Part shown: one piece after another, positions 52,635-61,612 of the stretch
Layout: each line of letters begins with the position of its first letter
Position numbering within the stretch: position 1 is the first letter of the stretch
Source: SIG565 sp045650565
GTDB lineage: Bacteria; Bacillota; Clostridia; Oscillospirales; Acutalibacteraceae
Reading direction: 5' to 3'
Assembly: GCA_045650565.1 (NCBI GenBank)
Contig: JAZRRG010000044.1
Coordinates: forward strand, 1 to 64,000
Length of the DNA: 64,000 nucleotides
Made by a program: the position numbers and the translations under genes
The notes under the pieces: model-generated
Database searches by the model: none
Told to the model about the DNA's origin: nothing
What the model saw: the letters and a program-made list of their open reading frames with translations, nothing else

Positions 52635-53236
52635 TGAAAACCTATAAATTGCATTTAATTCGCCATGGAATAACCGAGGGCAACCTTAACGGACAGTATA
52701 TAGGTCGCACCGAGCTACCCTTGGCGCCAAGCGGTGTTTCCGCACTTAAAAATCTTACCGAAAAATTAGAATACCCCGCCGTACAAAAAATATATTCAAG
52801 CCCTATGCTTCGTTGCCGACAAACAGCGAAAATCATATATCCTGAAAAGGAAATTTTAGTGGTGCCTGATTTAATTGAGTACGATTTTGGTGAGTTTGAG
52901 GGCAAAACCGCAAACGAGCTCGAAAACCGTCCCGAATATATGGAATGGGCATCGGGCAAACGCACCTCTCCCCCCGGGGGCGAGGATAACACCGAGTTTA
53001 CAAAACGAATATGTGTTGCTATAAACACCATTGTTCGCAATATGATGGACAACGATATATCCGAGGCAGCCGTTTTTATGCACGGCGGTACTATAATGAC
53101 CTTTTTAGCTGCAACGGGTATACCCCGACAAAGCACTGTGCAGTGGGCAACTGATGCGGGTAGAGGTTATACTGTAATGGTTACGCCCTCGCTCTATCAG
53201 AGAAGCGGTATCGTTGAGGTTGTTGATAAAATTTGA
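52634..53236 (+). CDS. Histidine phosphatase family protein
   Basis: 200 residues with the RHG motif (LIRHGITEGN, His10) and the second His in MHGGTIMTFLA. The family includes phosphoglycerate mutase and alpha-ribazole phosphatase; no cobalamin genes are nearby, so a specific substrate cannot be named. Its ATG overlaps the hemW stop (TAATG). Confidence 0.85.
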   Translation: MKTYKLHLIRHGITEGNLNGQYIGRTELPLAPSGVSALKNLTEKLEYPAVQKIYSSPMLRCRQTAKIIYPEKEILVVPDLIEYDFGEFEGKTANELENRPEYMEWASGKRTSPPGGEDNTEFTKRICVAINTIVRNMMDNDISEAAVFMHGGTIMTFLAATGIPRQSTVQWATDAGRGYTVMVTPSLYQRSGIVEVVDKI

Positions 53237-53254
53237 TTTCAAGTGAGGAAATTT

Positions 53255-54055
53255 ATGAAATACGTTATTGACCATGATTATCACATACACTCCACTTTAT
53301 CTTCATGTTGCCCGGATAGAGACCAAACTCCTCAAAATATTATAAAAATTGCCGAGGAGCACGGCTATGCGAGTATTTGCCTTACCGACCATTTTTGGGA
53401 TAGTTCAGTACCCGGTGCATCCGAATAGTATGCGCCGCAGGACTTTGATAATTTATCTAAAGCACTACCACTACCTAAAAACGATAAGGTTAAATTCTAT
53501 TTTGGCTGCGAAGCCGAGATGGATAAATTCGGCACCATTGGTATTAGCCGTGACAAATTGGATAAATTCCAATTTATCATTGTTCCAACAACCCATATGC
53601 ATATGACTGATTTTACCATTGATGAGGCGGATAACGCCCCCATTAACCGAGCAAAAAAGTGGGTAGAGAGATTTGATGCACTTCTAAATGCCGATTTGCC
53701 CTTCCATAAGGTGGGTATAGCACATCTTACTTCTTCCCTCATAGATATGAGTAGTCATCATGCACATATTGAGATTCTTGATATGATAAGTGATGATACT
53801 TTGGAGCGTTTATTTACCAAGTCTGCCCAGTTAGGACTTGGAATTGAACTTAATTTTAATCCTTCCCGTTATAGTGAGCAGGAGCTCGAAAGCATTTTGC
53901 GACCCTACCGCATCGCAAAACAGTGCGGATGCAAATTCTATTTCGGCAGTGATGCGCATGATACATCCTCACTTAAGTCGGCAAAAGAAAATTTCGAATT
54001 TATCGCAAACAAGCTCGACCTTCAAGAAAACGATAAGTTTTCATTTATAAAGTAA
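53255..54055 (+). pseudogene. PHP-family phosphoesterase interrupted by in-frame TAG
   Basis: The frame from the ATG at 53255 (AGTGAGG upstream) to 54055 encodes 266 codons of a PHP protein if the amber at 53426-53428 (codon 58) is read through. Before it are HDYHIHS metal ligands and LTDHFWDSSVPGASE; after it, YAPQDF, GCEAEMD, THMHMT, HLTSS and FGSDAHDTSS, all in one frame. The sequence around the TAG resembles PGAS-x-W-Y in relatives, so a Trp TGG-to-TAG change fits. Most of the metal site lies after the stop, so the short product would be inactive. The family includes histidinol-phosphatases and other phosphoesterases. Confidence 0.82.
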
Positions 54056-54066
54056 AAACCAAGCAA

Positions 54067-54107
54067 AAGAGCATCGAAACAAAATGTTCCGATGCCCTTT
54101 TATTTTG
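54067..54107 (+). terminator. Terminator after the PHP gene
   Basis: Stem GCATCG..CGATGC with one mismatch (54071-54081 and 54085-54095), followed by TTTTATTTT. Confidence 0.7.
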
Positions 54108-54117
54108 CAAAAATTTA

Positions 54118-54163
54118 GTCCCCGCATCACAAGCCCGCAAATGCTGACTTACGATGTGAGGAC
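54118..54163 (-). terminator. Hairpin at the end of the ribosomal operon
   Basis: GTCCCCGCATC (54118-54128) pairs with GATGTGAGGAC (54153-54163) with one mismatch and one G-U pair. On the minus strand it is followed by AAATTTTT. It lies 17 bp past rplQ and probably ends the operon. Confidence 0.55.
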
Positions 54164-54179
54164 CAAACAACTTGAGAAA

Positions 54180-54530
54180 TTAGATTAACTCAATAATAGC
54201 CATCTCTGCTGCGTCACCACGGCGTGGGCCGGTTTTGGTGATGCGGCAATAACCGCCGTTTTTATCCATATACTTAGGTGCGATTTCGTTGAAAAGCTTT
54301 GCAACTACATCTTCCTTTGTGATAAATGCTAATGCTTGGCGCTTATTGTGAAGGTTATTATCCTTTGCGAGTGTAATATATTTCTCTGCTACCGAGCGAA
54401 CCTCTTTAGCACGAGTAACTGTGGTCTCGATTTTGCCGTTTTCGAACAAAAATGTTACCATAGCTCTGAGCATAGCGATTCTGTGCTCGCTGTTTCTTCC
54501 AAGTTTTCTTGTACCTGGCATTATACTCAC
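54180..54530 (-). CDS. rplQ: 50S ribosomal protein L17
   Basis: 116 residues. Starts MPGTRKLGRNSEHRIAMLR after two extra N-terminal residues and keeps the family core (TVTRAKEVRSVAEKYITLAK). Last gene of the spc/alpha operon, after rpoA. An rRNA-binding protein near the exit tunnel. Confidence 0.95.
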   Translation of the reverse strand: MSIMPGTRKLGRNSEHRIAMLRAMVTFLFENGKIETTVTRAKEVRSVAEKYITLAKDNNLHNKRQALAFITKEDVVAKLFNEIAPKYMDKNGGYCRITKTGPRRGDAAEMAIIELI

Positions 54531-54551
54531 TCCTTTTGGGTGTTCAGTGTC

Positions 54552-55502
54552 TTATTCCTCGTCCTTTTTGAGTGTGAAGCCGAATGAATCCAACTTCGCA
54601 ATAACCTCTTCTAAAGACTTGCGACCAAGGTTTCTTACCTTCATCATATCCTCTTCGGATTTATTGATAAGGTCTTCTACCGTATTGATGCCTGCACGCT
54701 TTAAGCAGTTAAAGCTACGAACAGACAAATCAAGCTCTTCGATTGTCATATCAAGAACCTTTTCCTTATCGCTTGTACCCTTCTCTGCCATAAAGCTTTC
54801 GCCATCCTTGGCAACATCGGATAAATCGAGGAAAAGCTCGAAATGTTCAACCAAAATCTTAGCGGCCATAGATACCGCCTCGTTAGCCATAATAGAACCG
54901 TCGGTCCATACTTCTAAAGTCAGTGCGTTCATATTGATTTCGCTGCCCTGACGAATGTCCTCAACGGTGAAATTTGCCTTTAAAACGGGGGTGAAGATTG
55001 AATCCACAGGAATTACGCCGATAACGGTGGTTTCCGACTTGTTTTGAATTGCCGGAACATAGCCACGGCCTTTACCAAGTGTTAATTCCATATTGAGCTT
55101 ACCGTCAACATCAAGTGTTGCGATATGCAAATCGGGATTTAATATTTCTACTTCACTGTCCGCTTTAATGTCGGCTGCAGTAATATCGCATGGACCCTCT
55201 GCCTCAATATAAACAGTCTTAGGACCGTCAGAATAAAGCTTCGCAATAAGTCCCTTAATATTTAGGACTATTTCCGTTACATCCTCCTTGACGCCCTTTA
55301 CGGTTGTGAATTCGTGAACAACACCATCTATCTTAATGTTGGTAACTGCTACACCAGGAAGTGTGGAGAGAAGAACTCTGCGCATACTGTTACCAAGTGT
55401 TATAGCATAGCCACGCTCAAGATGTGTCATCCTAAACTTACCATATTTACCGTCTTCGGATAAATCCAGCGTTTCAATTCTGGGCTTTTCAATCTCTAAC
55501 AT
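54552..55502 (-). CDS. rpoA: RNA polymerase subunit alpha
   Basis: 316 residues. The N-terminal dimerisation domain (GNSMRRVLLSTLPG) and C-terminal domain (ELDLSVRSFNCLKRAGINT) with helix-hairpin-helix are complete. It assembles the core enzyme and contacts UP elements. In the alpha operon between rpsD and rplQ. Confidence 0.97.
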   Translation of the reverse strand: MLEIEKPRIETLDLSEDGKYGKFRMTHLERGYAITLGNSMRRVLLSTLPGVAVTNIKIDGVVHEFTTVKGVKEDVTEIVLNIKGLIAKLYSDGPKTVYIEAEGPCDITAADIKADSEVEILNPDLHIATLDVDGKLNMELTLGKGRGYVPAIQNKSETTVIGVIPVDSIFTPVLKANFTVEDIRQGSEINMNALTLEVWTDGSIMANEAVSMAAKILVEHFELFLDLSDVAKDGESFMAEKGTSDKEKVLDMTIEELDLSVRSFNCLKRAGINTVEDLINKSEEDMMKVRNLGRKSLEEVIAKLDSFGFTLKKDEE

Positions 55503-55580
55503 TTAAAGCTCCATTTCTCCGCAATTATAAATTTTAGTACCGAATATTTTTTGCGGTAAATATTCGGTAGATAATTCCTA

Positions 55581-56207
55581 TTACTTAGAATAGAATTCTA
55601 CTATAAGCTGCTCTTCAACAGGAGCATCAATTTGACTGCGCTCGGGTAATGCTACAACCTTAACAGAAAGACTGTCACGGTTAATATCCATCCACTCGGG
55701 TACAGGTCTTGCACCGTTGGCTTCTATAACAGCTTTAAATTTTTCACTTGCCTTGCTCTTCTCGCAAACCGATACTACATCGCCTGCACGAAGCAAGTAA
55801 GAAGCGATATCTACACGTTTGCCGTTTACTTCATAGTGGCCGTGGCCAACAAGCTGACGTGCTTCTGCTCTTGAAGAAGCAAAACCTGCTCTGTAAACAA
55901 CATTATCAAGACGGCTCTCAAGGATTTGTAAAAGGTTTTCACCTGTTATACCCTGCTTGCGTTCTGCCAATTCAAAATAATGGTAGAACTGGCCTTCTTG
56001 TACACCGTAAAATCTTCTTGCCTTTTGCTTTGCACGAAGCTGCAAACCATATTCAGAAGACTTCTTACGGCCCTGTCCGTGCTGGCCGGGAGCATAAGCT
56101 CTGATACCAACAGAACACTTCTCGGAATAGCAGCGCTCGCCCTTTAAGAACAATTTTTGTCCTTCACGGCGGCATAATCTACAAACTGCTCCGGTATATC
56201 TTGCCAT
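55581..56207 (-). CDS. rpsD: 30S ribosomal protein S4
   Basis: 208 residues. N-terminal Cys-containing motif CRLCRREGQKLFLKGERC suggests zinc binding, as in C+ type S4. The S4 domain SRLDNVVYRAGFASSRAEARQL (split) follows. It nucleates 30S assembly and in many bacteria autoregulates the alpha operon. Confidence 0.96.
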   Translation of the reverse strand: MARYTGAVCRLCRREGQKLFLKGERCYSEKCSVGIRAYAPGQHGQGRKKSSEYGLQLRAKQKARRFYGVQEGQFYHYFELAERKQGITGENLLQILESRLDNVVYRAGFASSRAEARQLVGHGHYEVNGKRVDIASYLLRAGDVVSVCEKSKASEKFKAVIEANGARPVPEWMDINRDSLSVKVVALPERSQIDAPVEEQLIVEFYSK

Positions 56208-56231
56208 CTAACACACCTCCATTATATTTGG

Positions 56232-56624
56232 TTAGACACGTCTTCTCTTTGGAGGACGGCAACCATTATGAGGAATCGGAGTTACATCTTTAATCATTGT
56301 AACTTCAAGACCTGCTGACTGTAATGCACGAATAGCAGCCTCACGGCCTGCACCCGGACCTTTAACATATACTTCTACAAATTTCAAACCGTGCTCCATA
56401 GCAGCTTTTGCAGCTGTTTCCGCAGCAGACTGTGCTGCAAAAGGAGTAGATTTTCTTGAACCTCTAAAACCGAGCTCACCGGCAGATGCCCAAGAAAGAG
56501 CACTACCCTGTGTATCGGTAATAGTGATTATAGTATTGTTGAAGGTAGACTGGATATGGGCAGCACCGCGTTCAATATTTTTCTTTTCACGACGTCTGCG
56601 TGTTGCAGTAGTCTTAGTAGCCAT
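56232..56624 (-). CDS. rpsK: 30S ribosomal protein S11
   Basis: 130 residues. Family blocks GAAHIQSTFNNTIITITD and KDVTPIPHNGCRPPKRRRV at the C terminus. Located between rpsM and rpsD as in other bacteria. Confidence 0.97.
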   Translation of the reverse strand: MATKTTATRRRREKKNIERGAAHIQSTFNNTIITITDTQGSALSWASAGELGFRGSRKSTPFAAQSAAETAAKAAMEHGLKFVEVYVKGPGAGREAAIRALQSAGLEVTMIKDVTPIPHNGCRPPKRRRV

Positions 56625-56640
56625 ATTATCTTCCTCCTAC

Positions 56641-57009
56641 TTACTTTTTCTTGTTAGCAATTGTCTTCTTCGGACCTTTACGGGTACGTGCGTTTGTTTT
56701 GGAACGCTGTCCCCTTACAGGTAAACCTTTGCGGTGGCGAAGTCCACGATAGCTACCAATTTCAATAAGTCTTTTGATGTCGAATGCCACAGCACGACGA
56801 CGGTCACCCTCAACCTGAAGGTTGTGGTCGATGTACTCACGCAATTTTGAAATTTCATCCTCGGTTAAATCCTTGCAGCGTGTGTCCGGATTGATTCCGG
56901 TTGCTTTAAGAACCTCTCTGGATGTTGTAAGACCGATTCCGTAGATATAAGTGAGTCCAATTTCAACTCGCTTCTCGTTCGGAAGGTCAACACCGGTAAT
57001 ACGGGCCAT
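56641..57009 (-). CDS. rpsM: 30S ribosomal protein S13
   Basis: 122 residues starting MARITGVDLPNEKRVEIGLTY with a basic C-terminal tail that enters the decoding-site area. It follows rpmJ in the canonical order. Confidence 0.97.
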   Translation of the reverse strand: MARITGVDLPNEKRVEIGLTYIYGIGLTTSREVLKATGINPDTRCKDLTEDEISKLREYIDHNLQVEGDRRRAVAFDIKRLIEIGSYRGLRHRKGLPVRGQRSKTNARTRKGPKKTIANKKK

Positions 57010-57045
57010 TTATCAATGCACCTCCATTGTATTGTGTGCGCAGGA

Positions 57046-57159
57046 TTAACCCTGACGCTGCTTATGCTTGGGATTCTCACAAATAACCATGATTTTTCCC
57101 TTGCGTTTGATGACTTTGCACTTTTCGCAAATCTTTTTTACAGAAGGTCTGACTTTCAT
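57046..57159 (-). CDS. rpmJ: 50S ribosomal protein L36
   Basis: 37 residues, too short for most automatic calls. It reads MKVRPSVKKICEKCKVIKRK and ends ENPKHKQRQG. The CxxC, Cys and His residues form the zinc site, so this is the C+ form. AGGAGG lies upstream of the ATG at 57159. Between infA and rpsM. Confidence 0.96.
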   Translation of the reverse strand: MKVRPSVKKICEKCKVIKRKGKIMVICENPKHKQRQG

Positions 57160-57189
57160 TTGGATTATACCTCCTAAAATTTCTCCTGT

Positions 57190-57408
57190 TTATTTGGAAC
57201 GCCAAGTAATGCGTCCCTTTGACAAATCGTACGGCGACATCTCTACCGTCACCTTATCTCCCGGAAGAATTCGTATATAGTTCATACGAAGCTTTCCTGA
57301 TATGTGAGCGAGTATTGTATGTCCGCCTTGAATCTCAACCTTGAACATTGCGTTGGGCATAGCTTCAACAACTGTACCCTCAAGTTCTATCATATCTTCT
57401 TTTGACAT
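57190..57408 (-). CDS. infA: Translation initiation factor IF-1
   Basis: 72 residues, an S1/OB-fold protein beginning MSKEDMIELEGTVVEAMPN. It binds the 30S A site during initiation. Its start lies inside the end of the KOW gene, overlapping it by 19 bp. Confidence 0.97.
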   Translation of the reverse strand: MSKEDMIELEGTVVEAMPNAMFKVEIQGGHTILAHISGKLRMNYIRILPGDKVTVEMSPYDLSKGRITWRSK

Positions 57409-57659
57409 AAAGTTTCCTCCTTATACTTTCCGCACAGGTCATAAATGGCCTTGCGTAATGCTTTATTGGTTTTTAACTGTTCCTCTGCCACGAAAAATCG
57501 GGTTTTTGCAAGGTGTTTTATGTTTTTAATTTTTGGGTTCTGTAATGGTCGTTCTTTGCCGTTACAAACCAAAACACCGTCAGGCGTTTTGCCCACAACC
57601 ACCATAAAAATGCCCTTATCGTGTCCCGAGATTGAACACACTACACATCCTATATCCAT
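57390..57659 (-). CDS. KOW-domain RNA-binding protein (L14e/L6e-like)
   Basis: 89 residues from the ATG at 57659 (GGAGG upstream; an earlier ATG sits in that ribosome site). An N-terminal KOW motif, MDIGCVVCSISGHDKGIFMVVV, split here, resembles ribosomal L14e-type SH3 folds. It then has a basic helical tail. It is conserved in clostridial spc operons between map and infA but not in Bacillus. Ribosome-associated role is likely; exact function unknown. Confidence 0.82.
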   Translation of the reverse strand: MDIGCVVCSISGHDKGIFMVVVGKTPDGVLVCNGKERPLQNPKIKNIKHLAKTRFFVAEEQLKTNKALRKAIYDLCGKYKEETLCQKKI

Positions 57660-57670
57660 TTCGCCCTCCA

Positions 57671-58420
57671 TCAGACCTTGGTCATGATTTTGGGGCCGTC
57701 TGCGGTTATAGCTATTGTGTGCTCAAAATGTGCAGATAACGAGCCATCCCTTGTTAGAACAGTCCAACCGTCCGGTAACACCTTTACTTCTGGACTTCCG
57801 ATGTTAATCATCGGTTCGATTGCAAGTGTCATACCGGGTAAAAGTCGAATTCCTTTTTTGGCTGCGCCAAAATTTGGAACTTCGGGAGATTCGTGAAGCT
57901 TTGTGCCAATACCGTGTCCGACAAAATCACGGACAACGGAAAACCCACGAGATTCTACATAACTTTGAATCGCATTTGAAATATCACCGATTCTACCGCC
58001 TGCGCAGGCAAATTTGATGCCTTCGTAAAGACTCTCCTCTGTCACGCTAATCAGCCGCTTTGCCTCGGCGGAAACCTCGCCTACAGCAAAAGTGGCGGCA
58101 TTATCGCCATGATATCCATTATACACAGCGCCTAAATCTACACTGACTATATCGCCAGACATAATTTTGCGCTTATTCGAAGGTATGCCGTGAATTACCT
58201 CGTTGTTTATTGAAATACAGGCAGTAGCAGGATAACCTTGATAATTTTTAAAGTTGGGTTTTGCGCCTTGGCTTAAAATATATTTCTCCGCCATCCTGTC
58301 GAGTTCCCCTGTTGTTATACCGGGCTCGATTGCCTGACCAATAACCTGTAATGCTCCTGCCGATATTCTGCATGCTTCCTTCATAATAGAAAGCTCACGA
58401 GCGGTTTTAAGCACTATCAT
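57671..58420 (-). CDS. map: Type I methionine aminopeptidase
   Basis: 249 residues. The metal ligands Asp, Asp, His, Glu and Glu are found in VDLGAVYNG, DNAATF, GHGIG, AIEPM and the late FEHTIAI. Removes N-terminal Met co-translationally. Follows adk by 2 bp. Confidence 0.97.
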   Translation of the reverse strand: MIVLKTARELSIMKEACRISAGALQVIGQAIEPGITTGELDRMAEKYILSQGAKPNFKNYQGYPATACISINNEVIHGIPSNKRKIMSGDIVSVDLGAVYNGYHGDNAATFAVGEVSAEAKRLISVTEESLYEGIKFACAGGRIGDISNAIQSYVESRGFSVVRDFVGHGIGTKLHESPEVPNFGAAKKGIRLLPGMTLAIEPMINIGSPEVKVLPDGWTVLTRDGSLSAHFEHTIAITADGPKIMTKV

Positions 58421-58422
58421 AA

Positions 58423-59055
58423 CTAAAACTCCAATGCAGCCAGAACAAGTGCGGTTGTATCCTTAACCTCTTCTTGTCCTTCAACTGTTATGAGCTTACC
58501 TGCCTTACTGTAGTAATCCTTCAAGGGCTCGGTCTGGCTGTGGTAAACAGCAAGACGGTCGGCAATAGTTTCGGGCTTATCATCATTACGTTGAACGAGC
58601 TCGGCACCACAATTATTGCATATACCCTCTTTGGCAGGTTTTTTATAATCTATATGATATGTCGCACCGCAAGTAAGACACACACGTCTGCCTGATAGGC
58701 GCTGCATAATCTTTTCATCGGCAACCTCAATGGACAAAGCACAGTCAATCCCTATGTTCATCCTATCAAGTGCCTCTGCCTGCGGAATTGTGCGGGGAAA
58801 TCCGTCAAGAATGAAGCCGTTTTTACAGTCATCCTTAGCCAAGCGGTCGTTAATTATACCAATTACAACCTCATCGGGAACGAGATTTCCGTTATCAATA
58901 TAGCTTTTTGCTTTAATTCCCATTTCGGTACCGTTCTTTATTGCTTCACGCAATATGTTGCCGGTAGAAATTGCCGGGATATTAAACCTTTCGCAGATTA
59001 CCTCTGCTTGTGTGCCCTTGCCGGCACCAGGAGCTCCAAGAAGAATCAATTTCAT
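58423..59055 (-). CDS. adk: Adenylate kinase (zinc-binding LID form)
   Basis: 210 residues. P-loop GAPGAGKGTQ (residues 7-16), and four Cys in the LID (CLTCGATYH and CNNCG) bind zinc, as in Gram-positive enzymes. Between secY and map as in Firmicute spc operons. Confidence 0.97.
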   Translation of the reverse strand: MKLILLGAPGAGKGTQAEVICERFNIPAISTGNILREAIKNGTEMGIKAKSYIDNGNLVPDEVVIGIINDRLAKDDCKNGFILDGFPRTIPQAEALDRMNIGIDCALSIEVADEKIMQRLSGRRVCLTCGATYHIDYKKPAKEGICNNCGAELVQRNDDKPETIADRLAVYHSQTEPLKDYYSKAGKLITVEGQEEVKDTTALVLAALEF

Positions 59056-59070
59056 AATGCAACTCCTTAT

Positions 59071-60363
59071 TTAATCAAGAAATCCTTTGTAATGACGCAT
59101 CATCATCTGGGACTCTAAGTTCTGTACGGTATCTAATGCAACACCTACGATAATGAGTACCGATGTACCGCCTAAAGATATCTGAATTCCGCCCACATTA
59201 CCAATGATAATCGGGAGAATTGCGATAACGCTCAGGAAGAACGCACCCATTAGTGTAATTCTTGACAAAATCTTCTGAATAAAATCGGATGTGGTCTTGC
59301 CCGGACGAATACCCGGAACCGAACCGCCGTTTTTACGAAGATTGTTTGCCATCTCAACAGGATTATACTGGATTGTCGTATAGAAGTAAGCAAATCCGAT
59401 AATCAGTAAGAAATAAACTATTGCATAGAAAATACCCTGAACACTGAAGAGCGCCAAAACCTTTCCGAAGAAATAATTATCAGCGTTTTTCCAGAATGAT
59501 AAAATCATTGTAGGTAACATAAGGATGGATGAGGCAAAGATTATCGGCATAACGCCCGACATATTAACCTTAATCGGAATATGTGTGTTTTGTCCGCCAT
59601 ACATCTTGTTACCAACAACACGCTTTGCATACTGAACAGGAATTCTGCGCTCCGCATTTGTCATCCAAACTACGAAGCCGATTATTGCGAGGAACACTAA
59701 TAAAATTCCTGCAACGATGAGCTTAGTTGCAACACCCGGCACTGTGATATATGCCCACAGATATGCTGCTGCATTAGGAGCTCTTGAAATAATTCCGGCA
59801 AAAAGTAACATCGAAATACCGTTGCCGATACCCTTTGTATCAATTTGCTCTCCGAGCCACATTACAAGTGCAGAACCTGCAGTAAAGCACAGGATGATAA
59901 CAATAGCCGCAAAAATCATTGCGCCTGTTCCATCAACATCTACAAGGGAGCTTCCCCTCAAATAGAAGAAATATGCGGTACCCTGAATAAGACCAAGTCC
60001 TACTGTTACATAACGGGTAATTTGTGCTATCTTCTTTTGTCCTTCCTCACCTGCTTTTGAGAGACGCTCAAGCGCAGGTATTGCAACTGCTAAAAGCTGC
60101 ATGATAATCGAAGCGTTAATGTACGGAGTTACCGACATTGCGAAGATTGCCGCATATTCAAGTCCACCACCTGTGAGTGTTGAAAGGTAACTGAAAAACT
60201 GATTTGCATCAGCGCCGCTGGTTAAGTTTCTCAAACCTTCAATATCAACAAAGGGGACAGGAATTACCGAACCTATACGGAAAATAAGGATTATGAAAAA
60301 TGTGAAAAGAATCTTTTTGCGCAGGTCTTGTACCTTCCACGCATTTTTAATCGTTTCGAACAT
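59071..60363 (-). CDS. secY: Protein translocase subunit SecY
   Basis: 430 residues with ten predicted transmembrane helices, the plug region near the start and cytoplasmic loops with basic residues (RRIPVQYAKRVVG). Forms the Sec channel with SecE and SecG and receives SRP-targeted proteins. Its start overlaps the rplO stop (TAATG). Confidence 0.97.
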   Translation of the reverse strand: MFETIKNAWKVQDLRKKILFTFFIILIFRIGSVIPVPFVDIEGLRNLTSGADANQFFSYLSTLTGGGLEYAAIFAMSVTPYINASIIMQLLAVAIPALERLSKAGEEGQKKIAQITRYVTVGLGLIQGTAYFFYLRGSSLVDVDGTGAMIFAAIVIILCFTAGSALVMWLGEQIDTKGIGNGISMLLFAGIISRAPNAAAYLWAYITVPGVATKLIVAGILLVFLAIIGFVVWMTNAERRIPVQYAKRVVGNKMYGGQNTHIPIKVNMSGVMPIIFASSILMLPTMILSFWKNADNYFFGKVLALFSVQGIFYAIVYFLLIIGFAYFYTTIQYNPVEMANNLRKNGGSVPGIRPGKTTSDFIQKILSRITLMGAFFLSVIAILPIIIGNVGGIQISLGGTSVLIIVGVALDTVQNLESQMMMRHYKGFLD

Positions 60364-60806
60364 TATTCTATCACCTCTGCATTTCCGCCGGCCTTGGTGA
60401 TTTTTTCGATAGCTGATTTAGAAAAAGCTGAAAGCTTTACTGTGAGCTTCTTTGTAACGGTACCGTTACCGAGAACTTTTACATAAACATCAGCTTTATC
60501 AATGACTCCTTTTTCCTGTAAAGCTGCAGCATCTACAACTGCACCGTCCTCAAATTTATTGAGAGCAGCAACATTGATAGCCACAGACTCCTCAGCAAAA
60601 ATGTTGTTAAAGCCACGTTTAGGGATACGCCTTTGAAGTGGCATCTGACCACCTTCAAAACCGGGGCGCATGCCACGACCGGCACGTGCCTTCTGACCCT
60701 TGTGACCCTTTCCGGCAGTTTTACCGTTGCCGGAGCCATGACCTCTGCCTATACGCTTCGGCTCCTTGGTTGAACCGAAAGCAGGTGTAAGTTCATGCAG
60801 TTTCAT
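60363..60806 (-). CDS. rplO: 50S ribosomal protein L15
   Basis: 147 residues from the ATG at 60806 (AAGGAGGTG upstream; a GTG three codons before lies inside it). Gly/Arg/Lys-rich N-terminal extension (GRGHGSGNGKTAGKGHKGQ), then a globular C-terminal domain. rRNA-binding late assembly protein. Confidence 0.96.
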   Translation of the reverse strand: MKLHELTPAFGSTKEPKRIGRGHGSGNGKTAGKGHKGQKARAGRGMRPGFEGGQMPLQRRIPKRGFNNIFAEESVAINVAALNKFEDGAVVDAAALQEKGVIDKADVYVKVLGNGTVTKKLTVKLSAFSKSAIEKITKAGGNAEVIE

Positions 60807-60865
60807 TTTTCGCACCTCCTTGCTTAGTAGCGCTATTCTATATCGAATAGTCGTTTTATTGAAGC

Positions 60866-61063
60866 TTACGCTTCAGTTACCTCTATGAGGTGGATTACCT
60901 TTTTGATTTTTCCCTTGGTCTGCTCGTTATCGGGCTGAATTACTTCATCGCCGATTTTCTTAAGACCTAAGGCGGCAACAGTAGCAATCTGGTCCTTTTT
61001 GCAACCGATTACACTCTTAACCAACTTAATTTTAAGGCCGGCAGCCTTTTTAGTTTTAGCCAT
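60866..61063 (-). CDS. rpmD: 50S ribosomal protein L30
   Basis: 65 residues with the short ferredoxin-like fold (LKIKLVKSVIGCKKDQIATV). Between rpsE and rplO as usual, with a GGAGGAG site upstream of the ATG. Confidence 0.95.
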   Translation of the reverse strand: MAKTKKAAGLKIKLVKSVIGCKKDQIATVAALGLKKIGDEVIQPDNEQTKGKIKKVIHLIEVTEA

Positions 61064-61077
61064 AGTGCTGCTCCTCC

Positions 61078-61593
61078 TTAACCAATAATTTCTTTAACCG
61101 ACTTGCCACGAATTAATGCGACTTCATCGGCATTACGAAGTGATGCAAGGCCCTGAATAGTAGCACGTACAACGTTGCAGGGGTTCTTGGAACGTAATGT
61201 CTTGGTACGGATATCGGAAATGCCTACTGTTTCAAGTACGGCACGAACCGGACCGCCGGCAATAACACCGGTACCAGGGGCGGCGGGTTTCATAAGAACA
61301 CGACCTGCTCCGAACTCTCCCATAACTTCATGAGGAATCGTGGTGCCCTTAAGAGAAACCTTAATAAGATTTTTCTTAGCATCCTCAATACCCTTACGGA
61401 TAGCTTCCGGAACTTCTCCGGCTTTACCGAGACCAAAACCAACAACACCATCGCCGTTGCCTACAACAACCAATGCTGCGAACTTCATGATACGTCCGCC
61501 CTTAACTGTTTTAGAAACACGGTTGATGGAAACTACCTTTTCTCTTAATGCCTTGGGGTCATCTAATGTTGTGATGTCAAATTTTGTAGCCAA
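61078..61593 (-). CDS. rpsE: 30S ribosomal protein S5, TTG start
   Basis: 171 residues from the TTG at 61593, preceded by AAGGAGG; the frame extends much further upstream but that part overlaps rplR and lacks a ribosome site. Family motifs INRVSKTVKGGRIMKFAALV and the fidelity region GNGDGVVGFG are complete. S5 lies at the mRNA entry and affects accuracy. Confidence 0.95.
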   Translation of the reverse strand: MATKFDITTLDDPKALREKVVSINRVSKTVKGGRIMKFAALVVVGNGDGVVGFGLGKAGEVPEAIRKGIEDAKKNLIKVSLKGTTIPHEVMGEFGAGRVLMKPAAPGTGVIAGGPVRAVLETVGISDIRTKTLRSKNPCNVVRATIQGLASLRNADEVALIRGKSVKEIIG

Positions 61594-61612
61594 AAGTATT
61601 CCTCCTTCTCTT

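Noticed and set aside
25542..53428. Global reassignment of TAG as a sense codon
   Set aside because: Many well-conserved genes here end properly in TAG (rex, lexA, ybaB, the pseudokinase, DUF1854, the hexapeptide protein), so it serves as a normal stop.
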